Assembly (NCBI GenBank): GCA_009760855.2
Contig: WPIO01000013.1
Location: 2,020,001-2,084,000, forward strand
Direction of reading: 5' to 3'
Length of the DNA stretch: 64,000 nt
From: Cristatella mucedo
Lineage: Eukaryota; Bryozoa; Phylactolaemata; Cristatellidae
Position 1 is the stretch's first letter. Each line of letters begins with the position of its first letter. A program made the translations under genes and the position numbers. Shown here one piece after another: positions 1 to 11,092 of this stretch. The notes under the pieces are model-generated. The model was not told the DNA's origin. It did not search any database and saw nothing but the letters and a program-made list of their open reading frames with translations.

Positions 1-34
1 AGTCGACGATGGAGGAAAGAACAGCGATTCCTGT

Positions 35-170
35 GCTCATCGATAGCCCGAGAGGTAAGTCTCTCGCTCTTCAAGACCAAGGTCGCGGGTTCGAATCGTG
101 CAATGGGCGATCCTTTATTGCCGACAGCCAGAGATGGCGACAGCCGTCCGAGGTTTTCTGCCGCTATACA
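35..170 (+). repeat. tRNA-derived SINE copy
   Basis: A Pol III-type head contains a B-box-like GGTTCGAATCG. It is followed by the body signature GGGCGATCCTTTATTGCC and an end resembling CCGCTATACAAGCGAGGC. The same order of blocks recurs at about 1480, 23210, 23585, 41925, 42090, 54862 and 62035, which defines the family. This copy is at the window edge and its 5' end is diverged. No autonomous coding capacity. Confidence 0.65.
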
Positions 171-1470
171 AGCGAGGCTTTTTAATCAGCAACCGTCGCT
201 CACGACGCGGCGGGAGGCTCGCCGTGCGCAATGCGGTCACAGACGAAGGTCACAGATCAAGATTCATTGGGCGCAATCCGCATGCCGAATGTACCTCTGA
301 ATCACGCTTTCGCGGGGAGTTTCCGTCTGCCTCAGTGTTCTTCTCGTTCTTCGTGCTTACGCACGCAAAAGGCGCCACGCACGGTCTACCCGCTTGTTGC
401 GCCGATGGAGGGGGTCACGCGCTCGCCTTTCGCGACCGAGGTCTTAGGTCAGTGCCCGAAGGCAAACTTGGATCGCTCGAATAGAGAGATTAGGCTCTCG
501 TATGGAGAAAGATTAGGTTCTCGTTTTCGGTGGACGCGACACGATTGAAGTGTCTTTTCCTTGATCAAATTTTCACCCGCGATTGCACGGCTAGCGAACC
601 CTATCGCCGCTCTCCCTGGAAAGCACTTCTCTTTCGACATCCAGAACGACGTGCGAATCCATAAACCCAAAGTCTCGTGACGCTGAGGCGTTACGCGACC
701 GACTCACATCTTTCCTCCTCCTACGTGACCCTGCCACCGACCCACCTTCTTTGATGCGCTGCTACAACTCGACACTAGCCAACGTCATTTAATGAGTTTA
801 CATCTCTGACCGGACGACGAGCGAACGTCCTCGAAGAGACTCGCCGCCGTCCGCAGGGACGATCTTTGGTCGACGGCTTGCATAAGCAGAGCGAGGCACA
901 CTTGGCGTAGACTCCGCAAGGACTCCAAAAATACGAGACTCGCCGTCCACCGCTTGGCATCTGAGGATGATGATGCCAATCGAGTTTTTTTCCAATTAGC
1001 TTTAGTGCCAACTTTTGTAGATAAAATGCTGACAGCAGATGAATAGCCGGCAAATGCTCATGTGACCTATCGACCTCCTTCTTAGCCGCCCTCGAGCGAA
1101 CGCACTTCACAGCAATTCGAATGGCAACTTAGCGAGCGTCGCATTGTCTCTCTACATACTTTTACGGGAAATATAGAGCGCACTGAGGACTTTGCTCTCT
1201 GTAGGAGTTTTTTTCTCCGCAAAACTGCAAACACTCGTCACCCCGCTTGTCTTCTCTCGCGCCTGCTTCGTGCCGGTGTAGCATGAACTCGTAGCTACAC
1301 TTGTCATCGACGCTAAAAAGTTCGCTTGCTCTCCAGATCCTGTGCCAGCATTTTTCCTCATGAAATGCGTTGACTTGCGTCTACCCACCGTAACTGGCAT
1401 GGCATGCATTTCGCTGATTATTATTCGTCAATTTGTATACTGGCAAGGTTCATTCTCTTCTGAAAACACA
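171..1470. other. Unassigned intergenic stretch
   Basis: Only short open frames lie here, overlapping on both strands and without recognisable domains. No repeat family seen elsewhere in the window could be matched by eye. I see nothing that supports a gene. Confidence 0.4.
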
Positions 1471-1474
1471 TCGA

Positions 1475-1605
1475 TTGTCTAGTGTTCCCGCTCTTCGCGA
1501 CATAAATCGTGGGTTGGAGTCCTGCATTAGGCCGTACTTATTTGCCCGTACAAGCGGTGTTTGAAGCCATTAAGGCTCTTCTGCCTGTTTGATTGGCTAC
1601 TAGAT
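1475..1605 (+). repeat. tRNA-derived SINE copy (diverged)
   Basis: The sequence carries the family blocks GCTCTTCGCGACAT, CGTGGGTTGGAGTCCTGC (B-box region), a CTTATTTGCCCGTACAAGCG body and ATTAAGGCTCTTCTGCC. They occur in the same order and spacing as in the other copies of the family. It is diverged by point changes and lacks a clear A box. Confidence 0.6.
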
Positions 1606-1679
1606 TACTAAAGCGTAACGAAAGCAAGAACGAGCGAATATATTAACATACGAGCTAAGCTCGTGCGGCCCGAATGCTG

Positions 1680-2340
1680 GCAGACCTGCTCCTCATTATT
1701 CGTTCAGCTAGCATCTCTCCCGTGACGCCTGTCTGCAATCAAGGTGTACTATTCCAAAACTGCTCGTCATTAGCCGAGCACATTTCCTCCACTGCCAATT
1801 CGGCCTGCTTTCAGCTATGGAATATCACCAAATTCACAGCTATCTTTGAACAACAGCGAAAATAGTTCACGCTTTTGCGACATCGCATCTATATTATTGC
1901 AATCTACCTTTATTTTACACTCCTGCCTATTGCCCATAATTGTCTGCAGCGTGAGCAAAACTCATCGGCTCTGAAGTCTGTCATAATTGGCTTAGCGGCT
2001 AAATCACACAACCTCTGTCTGAGCTTAAGAGACTCCCAACCAAACATCGAACTTATTTCAAGATTCTCTATATGGCTTACAGGTAACTTCACTCGCTTGC
2101 AGCAGCAGCCTATGCGACCTCCTAGCTCTTTGAGTGCACTCTTCCTCCACCAGCACTTCAGCATCAAGTCATTCGCCATCTCGCTGCTTCTCAAACTAAA
2201 TTGAAATCTTTTGGTGTTCGAGCCTTCAGCTCGTATGCACCAAAAGTTTGAAACTCACTTCCGGTCACTTCCTACAATGATCTAGCATCGGATACACTAA
2301 GTCTCAGCTTTATAGGGAACTGTTCGGGTCAGCTTCCCTG
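1680..2340 (+). mobile_element. L2-like family A retrotransposon, old fragment
   Basis: Translation in shifting frames recovers the segment after the reverse transcriptase core: a SASISPV-like string, a VLFQN-like string, AYFQL-like residues, then near 2225 a SSYAPK-like string. These match the younger family A copies at 29.5 and 34 kb in order. Stops and frameshifts are frequent and no 3' hairpin with (ATT)n remains, so this is a decayed internal fragment. Confidence 0.6.
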
Positions 2341-2477
2341 CACCCCGGTGAAATTAGATTTTTTTTTATTCCCAAGTGCTTTTATACATACCAATGCGCG
2401 AGTCCGGGCATGTTATAGCCATAGGTCTGACGATCCACTGACCATTAATGTCTTCATGCTTTTTTTAGCACTCTAGC

Positions 2478-3160
2478 TTAAGCATAATACTAATACAATT
2501 GATTAGCCCCCTCAGAGAACTCAATCTCTTACTAGGCGCTTTACATTTACTGCAAAGGAAGCGCGATCGAGTGGTTAGTGGTAACGTGCTCAGTAAACAA
2601 CAAGAATAACATGGGTGATATGCACAGGGTCAGCGTGTAAGTATGGTTAGTGGCATCATTCACAGTGTCAGCACTCATAAACACATTAAGGTCGAGTCAT
2701 AGGGACCCACTAAATTCTGTGATAAATAGATGCGTTTTAAGTTTCTTTTTCAAATTTGGTCAAGTCAGGAGATGTCGTAACGCAAGTCAGAAGTAATTTC
2801 CAGGCTTTGGGAGCATACGGACTAAATGCAAGGTCTCCAAGGATTTGAGGCTTGTATGAATTATAGATAAATGATTAGAGTTAGAAAGGCGAGTGGTACG
2901 ATGCTTAGCCTGGTGAAGGAGAAGATGTGATAGGTAGGCTGGATCCAAAGAATGAAGGGACCTAAAAGTGAGCGACAAAATCTTTAAGTCGATGCGTTGC
3001 TTGACTGGGAGCCTGTGACGGTCAGCAACAAATGGTAAGATGTGGCAACACAGTGACGCTCATGACAGACAAGCCTAGCTGCAGAGTTTTGCACCAGCCC
3101 TAAGCGCCGGATTGCACAGGCCGGTAGACTAGCATGATAACTGTTTGCTTGTGAATTTCT
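2478..3160 (-). mobile_element. L2-like family A retrotransposon, 5'-truncated
   Basis: The left edge is an ATT-rich tail plus the family 3' hairpin (CCTCAGAGAACTCAATCTC then AGGCGCTTTACATTTACTGC on the plus strand). It is followed by the noncoding 3' region and, reading leftward on the minus strand, the C-terminal coding region. The 5' end is lost near the segment matching ACAIRR in other copies. It is heavily mutated. Confidence 0.75.
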
Positions 3161-4970
3161 GACGCCGCGCGCGTAGCTAACAACACGAGCATGGATTCTC
3201 TAGCACCGAGTTTTAAAGGTTTTAAGGTGTCTTTTAAATGACCTTACGGTAATTTATAAAATATCTATTATTGTCATTCTTATTATCTTATCGCAAGTAA
3301 GCAAAAGGATTGACTATCCACCTCGAAAAGGTTAAAGTTGAGAAGAGACATGGCCAGTCAGCAGACCGGGAAAGCGAGTCTATTGGACTAACGCAAACGT
3401 CAAGGCAAAAGGGCGACGATCCCGAATCCCGCAGTTCTAATGAGGATACGTCGCACCATCATTTCCTCCAGGTGGCATCTATACAAAAAGCGAGCATTTT
3501 TTGTAAGCGGAGCGGAGGTCTTTTCGCGGAGCCGCGAGCTGCCGACCTTAGTAAGCGGGCACGTCGCCCACGGGAAACGTCGAAGGCTGAATCGAATGGA
3601 TGGAATGGATGGTCACTGGCACCGCGTTGCAAAAGACGGAACGAGCCCTTGGACGCTTTGGGCCTTTTGAGGGCATGTCATTTGAAATAAAAGCCGGGAA
3701 ATCAAAATCGGATTTTTCTAAAAGCGATACACGGCCCGCCAGTCGCACGAGTCTTTCCGTAAGCTCAAGGGATTTCATATTCAAGATAAAATCTAACGAA
3801 ATGCGACGATTAGAAAATTATATTAATCTTCTGCTTATTTGTTAAAATCCAAAAATTTTCTGCAAGCCTGCATCAGGAGGAACGCTGGGAGGAGATTTAA
3901 TTCTCCTGCAATGCCTCGACGGCCGTTCGCACTGTGGTTTTCGGGATCCTTTCCGCTTTTAAGGAAGTGAGAGGATCAGCCGGGGATCAAAGGGTAACAA
4001 ACGGGGGACACTGCGTGGAGGGGGGACAGGGTGAGGAAAGAAGGGGAGGAAAAAGAGTGCGGAAGAGCTGGAAGTAAGGAATAGGTATTTAGCTTGGTAG
4101 AGAGTGAGAGCAAAATAGACAGGCAGACAGGCGAAGGGGCCGGCGAGCAGGCAGGCAGACAGGCGGCCCAGGGAGGGCGAACTTACAAAATTACGAAGCT
4201 TCCTAAGTTTGCTCTCCTGCTGCCCACCTTATGAAGTTACGAGAATTTTCCGCTACTAGACTTAGCTGGGCTGGCACGTTCGGCGGCGACCAAGTAGGAT
4301 TTTCGGCAGCTCGACTGCAGAGGACGTCATCGTAATTCTGCTGCACGCACTTTGGCATACCAACTACATAATTAGGGACGCACTTCGGAGTCCCTGCTTA
4401 CGTACATTTGATCGCATTCGAAACTCTCCGTGAGCATACCGTAGGTGAGCACATTTTTTCTGCGCTTAGAAATATCTAGTGCCGAAGCCCTTGGTCTGCT
4501 CGGGTCATGCCTGGCGTAGAGCGCAGGTGCCTTTAAGACAGTGGTAGTATTTCCGCAGTAATACCACTCTCTGTACTGGGGCTGATCGGTGCGCTTGACG
4601 TAACGAGTGTTTTCGAGGAGCGTGTGGATCAGACCACACGCTAAACGTGCAGGCAAGTTTTTATGGCTCTTCCGTTGATTAAAAAATTAGGCTGTGTAAT
4701 CGGCTGGCTTTAACGCGTTAATTTTATAATCACTTCTTCTCTTGACTCGCGAGCGCCACTGTACCGAGAACTAAAGGTCGCCGGCGACTTTGCAGACGGG
4801 TCGCTCACTAGATTGAGGAGCTCTATGCTACTACTGCAGTGCAATGTGAAGGTCACGTGACGCCAGTGGTGCAAAAAACCGCGATCGATGCATCGTGAAA
4901 AAAAAATGGCGAAACGTGGATTTGCACTATTTGAGCCAGATTGTGTAAGCCCTAGAGACTATTTGCGGCT
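3161..4970. other. Unassigned intergenic stretch with a purine-rich patch
   Basis: No gene or shared repeat was recognised. The interval about 3965-4180 is strongly purine-biased (GGGGACAGGGTGAGG, then GAAAGAAGGGGAGG). It includes short GCAGGCAGACAGGCG-type near-repeats around 4110-4165. Open frames here are short and have no domain signature. Confidence 0.35.
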
Positions 4971-4974
4971 TCTG

Positions 4975-5860
4975 AACTGTATTCGGTAATCGCCAAGTCT
5001 TTCTCGAGCGACTCTCATCTACCCTGACACTCTACTGCAAAGGTTTAGGTTCTTTAGGTGAGAGACTCCACAGTATTGACATATAAACGGCAAAGATCAT
5101 CCGAGCAAACACCAACTGTACGTCTTACCTCAGGACTCTGTGCTCGCTCCGCTTCTTTTCGCAATTTCCATTCTCCCTCTTGATACCAACGTGATTTTTT
5201 GAGCAAAGTCTATACTTTCACTTCTACGCAGATGACGCACAGCTGTCACTATGCTTTGCATGCTGACCCTGTGTATGTCACCCTTAACCATGCTATTAAT
5301 TTTGTTTGTTTATTAAGCATGATATTACTCACCGTTCAATTGCATTTCTCTTTGCAGCAAATGCAAAGCGCCTAGAGAGAGAGAGAGATTGAGTTCTCTG
5401 AGAGCGCTTTATCAAGTGCATTAATATTATTATTATTGATACCTTACAGCTGTCTAACACGTCAAATTCTTCACAATGCATTTATTGCTGACATTCACCT
5501 GGATGGCAGCAAACTTTCTCAAATTGAATGATGTTAGATACAACGGACTAGTTATAGGCAAACAACCCAAGCGCGACAGAAATTGGTTAGCTGACCGCTC
5601 AAAATTGACTCTACCAACATATGTCTAATAGCAATCGCACGGAATCTAGGCGACATGTTCCAAAGTGACCCCTTATTAGACGACTTCATCAGCTCCGCAA
5701 TCAAGTTTGCCTTCTGTTAGATAAGTAACATTGCAAAAATTCGGACTTGCTTAGACAGGAATGGTCCAGGTAATTTTGACATACAATCTCGACTTATATA
5801 ACTCACTTCTTCCCCGTGCTAGAGAGCGGCCTCAGGTGACTTTATCATAGTGTGGACCTT
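4975..5860 (+). mobile_element. L2-like family A fragment, interrupted by a second insertion
   Basis: The left part (4975-5265) matches the family A reverse transcriptase from DTIDHKVLL-like residues to the TQLYLCF region. The right part (5445-5860) continues exactly where the left stops, with the residues around AANFLKLND and the DNLGV/FQSD region. The 179 bp between them are foreign 3'-end sequence. Many substitutions and stops make this an old copy. Confidence 0.7.
5266..5444 (+). mobile_element. Family A 3'-end fragment nested in a family A copy
   Basis: The segment begins inside the 3' noncoding region (CATGCTGACCCTGTG). It continues to the family hairpin, AAAGCGCCTAGAGAGAG then TTCTCTGAGAGCGCTTT, and ends in ATTATTATTATTG. 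The coding sequence on either side of it is continuous, so this is a severely 5'-truncated secondary insertion in the same orientation. No convincing target-site duplication is visible. Confidence 0.7.
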
Positions 5861-6289
5861 TACCTGACTTGTTCTTGATACCTTCGGTTACTCCGCTTCT
5901 ATCTTCGCTATGACTGCTTATGAGCTGTCCTCAAATATGCTACTTAAGACAGGACCTGTTTAGCATATGGTGCGATGTCGCTGTTAGTCGATACTTACCG
6001 GCGAGCCTTCTTCGGTGGGTCAGTAATAACCTCACTGTATCTTGCTTTCGCCTTATCAACACCTCGGCTATCAAACCTACGACTTGCAAATTTAAAGCGC
6101 TTATTATCACTCGTTGCGGTAGCAGTTCACCTGCCGTGCCTTATCATGTTGTCAGACGTCTACTGGCGACCGTTACTAAGGTCCAAAGGTTCAAAATCGA
6201 AGGGGGCTGCATCTGCCGGACCGGCTACATGCCGATTTGAATGCAAGCCACTTAACCGATGTTGCGCAGTTGTTTGACAGCCTCTTAAA
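5861..6289. other. Unassigned stretch
   Basis: About 430 bp between two retrotransposon fragments. The overlapping open frames have no recognised motif. It may be further decayed element sequence, but I cannot align it to families A or B by eye. Confidence 0.3.
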
Positions 6290-7240
6290 TTCCGATTACC
6301 AAATTTATGCTCGCTAAAAACCAAGGGCTTACTTATCCGCGATCAGGCTGTCCAGGAGAAGCTAGAGGCATTTCTGCTTACCAACACCTGGATGACGCCG
6401 TGCTCAGGTAGCTGCAGATCCGAGACCACCTCACCCGAGTTCTCATTCTCTCCATACATGCGTTCTGACATGGTTGGTGGCGGGGTTGCAATTGTTGTTC
6501 GCGATACGTTTGGCTATAATATATGTAGTTTTTTGCATCGGCCATCGTTTGAATCAGTTGCAATCAGGTCCTTGTCAAAGACAGTGCCTCTCACTGTTGT
6601 GATTTACCGACCTTCTTTGTGGCTGTCCACACTTGTTTATAGAAATGTTTTCGGAGTTCCTCGCTAAAATATTTGTGTTTGACGGGCCTTTACTGATTGC
6701 GTGAGATTTCAATATTCATGCTGACAACCCTTGCAATAACCAGGTCTGCTCATTTCTTGACCGTCTGGCGAACTTTAGTATGGTCCAACACGTTAAACAT
6801 GCTACTCGCGTTGACCATATCCTACATCTCGTGATTAATATAGATGTCTGCCCCACTGACCTTGTGGTGTGCCCGCTGACCCTCTCGGATCACTGTTTGG
6901 TTTCATTTACTGAACCTGCTCCGTTGTATGTACAGGGTAATGTCGAGTTTGTCCAGCGACGTAACTTTAAAATCCTTGACCAAGACAGTTTCTTTAGATC
7001 TGTATGTGATGCAGATCTTTTTGATCTGCACCCAGACTCGACCGACAGCCTTGATACCCTCAATGATGCGGCGAACATGAAACTTAGGAGTGCTCTTGAC
7101 AAGCATGCTCCCGCACATTCTGTCCCTTTACAGAGTCATAGGGATTCCTTTCAATTTACAAAAAACTGCAAATATTTTGCCGTTTTAAATGCAGGCTTGA
7201 AATTTGTTTTAAGAAATTGGGGTCTGATGCAGTTCTATCG
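6290..7240 (+). mobile_element. L2-like family B, endonuclease half
   Basis: This is the only family B copy that shows much of the APE-type endonuclease. From 6303 it reads a CSLKTKGLLIRD string, AFLLTNTW, GGGVAIVV, TVVIYRP and DFNIHADNP, then a SDHCLVSFT block. These are the usual order of endonuclease motifs in L2/CR1 elements. The linker after SDH matches the start of the copy at 11.1 kb. It has an in-frame stop before DFNI and decays after 7160. The reverse transcriptase is absent. Confidence 0.75.
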
Positions 7241-8590
7241 GACAGAAGATTCTCGGCGGCTATTTCCGCCGCTTGCAACGGGCCACATGGATTGCTCGCT
7301 GCAGGACATGAAACAGCCTGACCTGGATCGACAAATCTCATGGTTGGAGGCCCGCGGCACGGCAGGTTTTACTATGGCGGATCTGGAACAATCTTAGGTG
7401 CCAATCTAACCAGGATGATTTGCAGGGACCTAGCAGCTAAGTGTGTGTCGGGGAGTAACGGGGTGAATCCGACAGTGAGACCCGTTCGGGTGCCTTAATA
7501 ACCTGAAGCTGTTGAATGCCACTACGGCACTCGACCCGGTCTAGGGAGTTGGGGGCAAAAATATGCTTCATCCTCTGATTCGATGACATTAATACAGAAG
7601 CTAAAAACGCATCCGCTCCTCGCAGTATTTGCTGGGTCTATATTAGTAATCATTAGTGTGTTTATACTCGCTAATACTGTGCAGTTTATCCTTAGCCAAT
7701 TGACAGGCTTACTTAACAGCATATCAAAGAAGTGTGTCAGTTAAACTTTCTGCAGTAGGTCTAGTTATAAGCTGATTAATGGACTCATCGCATCGCGGCG
7801 AAACTCCTAATTATCTAACAATCGCTTCTAATTAATCAGCCTACGAAAAGCTGCACTATTCGACGCACATTGGTGGCCTCGTTCGCTTTAGTCGCATGTC
7901 ATGACCAAATTTTACTTTCTTTTGGTAAGTGATGACAACTTCGACTGCTGAAACAGTAAATCGTGATTGGGATATTTAAAGTGTACACACTGCTTTCTTT
8001 CGGATTCTTTTCGGGTGACGCAGCAGCGAATTCTGTGCCGAGCAGCTTAGGCTCTTCGGAAGAAGGCGATGCACAATAACATCGAGGTCAGCTACACTCT
8101 GGAGCGTTTGGTTTTGACCGGAGGCACGCAGCAAGCAAGTTTAGCTAGCTTTCACTTTCGCATCCCGACTTGGGTGCACAATTGATATATCCGCGCCATG
8201 CAGACTCGTTCGGGTAGAAACCGAACGCATTCACTTCGTTTTCCAGCATGATGTATCTCGTTTAGCATATCTCGCGATCCAAGAGACCGGACGTTCGGGC
8301 GGCCCACCCCCATGTAGTCCACATCACGCTCGAACGACGCGATTGTGCCTTTCATCTGTACTTATTGTTGATTGGCTGCTGTTACTGGCCTGCCTACCCT
8401 GATTGATCCACCTTTCCATCGCCTGTACTGCGAATCCGCAAGGAACGCTTAGTTCTTCGAAGAGACTCTTGCAACATGCGCGGGTTGCACGGATTTTTCA
8501 AATCGTTGTCAAGTTGGGAGACTCACGTGTTACATGCTATCAAGTGTGGTATACAGATAACAACTCTGCGGCCATCTATACAGATAAAAA
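7241..8590. other. Unassigned intergenic stretch
   Basis: No gene, SINE or element end was recognised. Short open frames occur on both strands. The stretch separates two family B fragments and may contain unrecognisable decayed element sequence. Confidence 0.3.
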
Positions 8591-8591
8591 C

Positions 8592-8910
8592 AGCCCAGGC
8601 CTGAACTGGTTGCTGCATTTCTTACGCAACGACATCTACTCTCCTACTGCCGGCTATGGCACATCTTTTTCAGCGGTCCTGAACTGCTACTTCTATGCTA
8701 CTCACTACCTCAACTGCTCTCCTGACTCTGCTGTGCTTCCCACTTCCTCTTTGATGCGTGAGACGAAGTCTGTTGGCTACCGAATGCATACCGAAAGCCT
8801 CTTAGGCTGTGAGTGCGCTACAGAACTCTCCTGCGTAACACCCACATGGTCTGTATGACTTTGTGGAGTTACAGACGGAGATACATTAAATTACATTTCT
8901 TGAAGCTGCA
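8592..8910 (+). mobile_element. L2-like family B 3' end, 5'-truncated
   Basis: The copy starts near the LWNSLPQFL-like coding region and continues through the family B 3' noncoding region (TTCAGCGGTCCTGAACTGC, GAGACGAAGTCTGTTGGC). It ends at GGAGTTACAGACGGAGATAC followed by an ACATTAAATTACATT tail. It is close in sequence to the 13.4-13.7 kb copy, so it is fairly young. Confidence 0.85.
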
Positions 8911-9259
8911 CGATGAGTGAATATTAGTGTACGCCGGACGATGAGTGAATATTAGTGTCTTGAGTTACATGGATAGTGATGGAGAAGAAGACCATCTCGT
9001 ATACAAGAAAAGCTGCGAGATATCGCATTCCTGTCATTTGAATCAGGCAAAGAGTGCATACATCACGAAAGTATCATGTATTCTATGATAACATACAAGT
9101 TTGCATTGGTGCATGTTTGGCTTCGAAAAATTTCCATTATGAACCTGACGGAGGAATGCTTATGTTACTCACACTCTTGATCAACGCAAACTTCTGCCTC
9201 TCGAAAGCATCTGAACGTAATTTGCGCATCTGCTGCTTCACTTTCCTCTCAGGCTCCTG

Positions 9260-9900
9260 AATATACGGGCTGTGTAATGCATTACCTTAATTATGCTGTG
9301 TAATGCATTACCTTTCTTTGTCCATGCTGTAGTGCACCTGCGGCCTGCTGCAAAGTGCGTGCTATGTGTGGTAGGCTATTCGTGCTTCTTTGGAAAGCGA
9401 GAGTTGCCTGTTGTATTTGCTGACTTAAGCTGTTGATTGGCTCAGGTACTTCAATAACATCGGGCTGTCTGTAGAGGGGCCAGCGATGACATAATCAGTT
9501 GGGCTACTATGCTCGAGTTACTTAGGGTGATGGCTGCAAGCAAGGTACCCTTCAATCACAGAGTTGTATTTCACTTCAATGGGGCTGAAGAGCTAGGCAT
9601 GCAGGTGAACAGACTGGCATGCTTTTTTATGCTCGAACACTAACACCATCTAGAAATCTGGCCCTGCCTCGAGGTTATTGTTTGCTTTCGCTGCATGGAG
9701 TACTCTTGGCTGGGATGCTGTTTGTTGTGAACCAGCGATACACCTTTGCGTTTCCTCAGAGTAGCCATGGCTTTACTGCACAGCATAAATGGGTAGAGAA
9801 TGTCCAGGCGTTTGTCAATCTGGAAGTAGTAGGTGCTGGAGGTCGTGAGGTCGTTTTTCAAACAGATAACTGCCTGCCCTACAGTCAGTATTCTCGCATT
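9260..9900 (+). pseudogene. ERMP1-like paralogue fragment (exons 2-3 with intron)
   Basis: Exon 2-like sequence is at 9477-9604 (128 nt) and exon 3-like sequence at 9760-9865 (106 nt). Both lengths equal those of the ERMP1 gene at 56-57 kb. The frame is open and keeps the M28 zinc/catalytic motifs ASDD, GAEE and NLE. The 155 bp intron is clearly homologous to ERMP1 intron 2 (ACTAACACCATCTA and GAGTACTCT blocks), so this is a DNA-level duplicate, not a processed copy. The flanking intron 1 sequence is also similar (GGGCTGTGTAATGCATTACC). The first exon's acceptor and donor are intact. The donor after the second exon reads AT instead of GT. Neighbouring ERMP1 exons 1 and 4 were not found. Residues such as GGREVVFQT look unlike the active gene's version, which suggests it evolved as a gene before it was broken. 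Confidence 0.85.
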
Positions 9901-10224
9901 TGCTTGCAATGACGCTTGTGTAGCTCCTGAATGAATTTGCAGTCATCAGTGATCAACCAATGAGTGAAATGGGTTTAGTACTGCCTACGTGGCTGTTGGT
10001 CTTTCCTGTCATAGTTTCCACTCATTGGCAACATTTTATTATTTAATTAACTCAGATTCATAATATGTAAGCTTTGCACAGCGAATCATGAGATTTTGAG
10101 CTCTATCTATCTTTATCTCTGTATGGTTGGACGGTGATGCCTTCCAGCATTCCCGTTGGCATTACCCGCGCGTGTTGTTAGCTTAAAATATGTCTGTATG
10201 TTTTGACCCTGGGTGTAAAAAAGT

Positions 10225-10345
10225 AAGGAGCCGCTAATTTAATAGGCAAATCCGCATAACGGCAGAAGAACCGTAGCTGCTTTTGCCTGCTTGGCTGGCA
10301 GCAACCAATCAATAAAGACTGGCTTCGTGCAGGACTTTAGCCCAA
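10225..10345 (-). repeat. SINE-related fragment
   Basis: On the minus strand it reads GTCTTTATTGATTGGTTGC, a CCAAGCAGGCAAAAGC block, AGCTACGGTTCTTCTGCCG and a short AT-rich end. The CTTTATTG body and the CGGTTCTTCTGCC block match the 3' half of the window's SINE family. A nearly identical middle block occurs at 56185-56260. The Pol III head is missing or unrecognisable. Confidence 0.5.
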
Positions 10346-11092
10346 AACTCAGACTGTAAAGAAGGAGCACAATGCCACTGAGCTACGATCCGGGTATAGG
10401 AAGAAGCAAATTAAGACGTTAAACGAATTGGCCGAATGGTAAACAGCTTTGAATATTATTTAGCCAAGTGAAGCTGTGATGTTTACCAGCAAAATAGAGT
10501 TTTCATTTTCGTAGCTGCTCGAATAAGAACACCCCCTGCTAGTAGATATGAAAGTACTGAGCTTCGTTGGGAAATAACTAATCTCAACAATGCTTCGGGA
10601 TTATAACGACCTGCTTAGGAATTCAGACTTCAGCAGAGTTTATCTGCTAGTTTTGCTCGATCTTTCGGGAGCTTTTGATATTATAGATCACCAAGTCCGT
10701 CTCGAGTACTCGTCATCTCGTCTGGGCACCATTGGTACTTCACTGCAATGATTCTGGTCCTATCTCACTGGGAGACTCCAGAATATTTATGTGAATGGAC
10801 AAAGAACATCCGACGAATTTTTGGAATATGTGGTACCTCAGGGCTCCGTACTCGGTCCGCTTCTTTTCACAGTTTACACTCTCGGCCTGGCCGATGTGAT
10901 TGCCAGAAACGATCTAACCTTGCACTTCAATGCAGCCGATACTCAGTTGTACCTCTGCCTTGATCCCTCCTAGCCCTAGAGCACGTCGAATTCAGTCAAC
11001 TTTTTCCTGCATGTATTGATGACATTCGCACATAGAAGGCAGCAAACGTTCTCGAACTGAATAGTGATAGAACCAACTTAGTAACTATGGGC

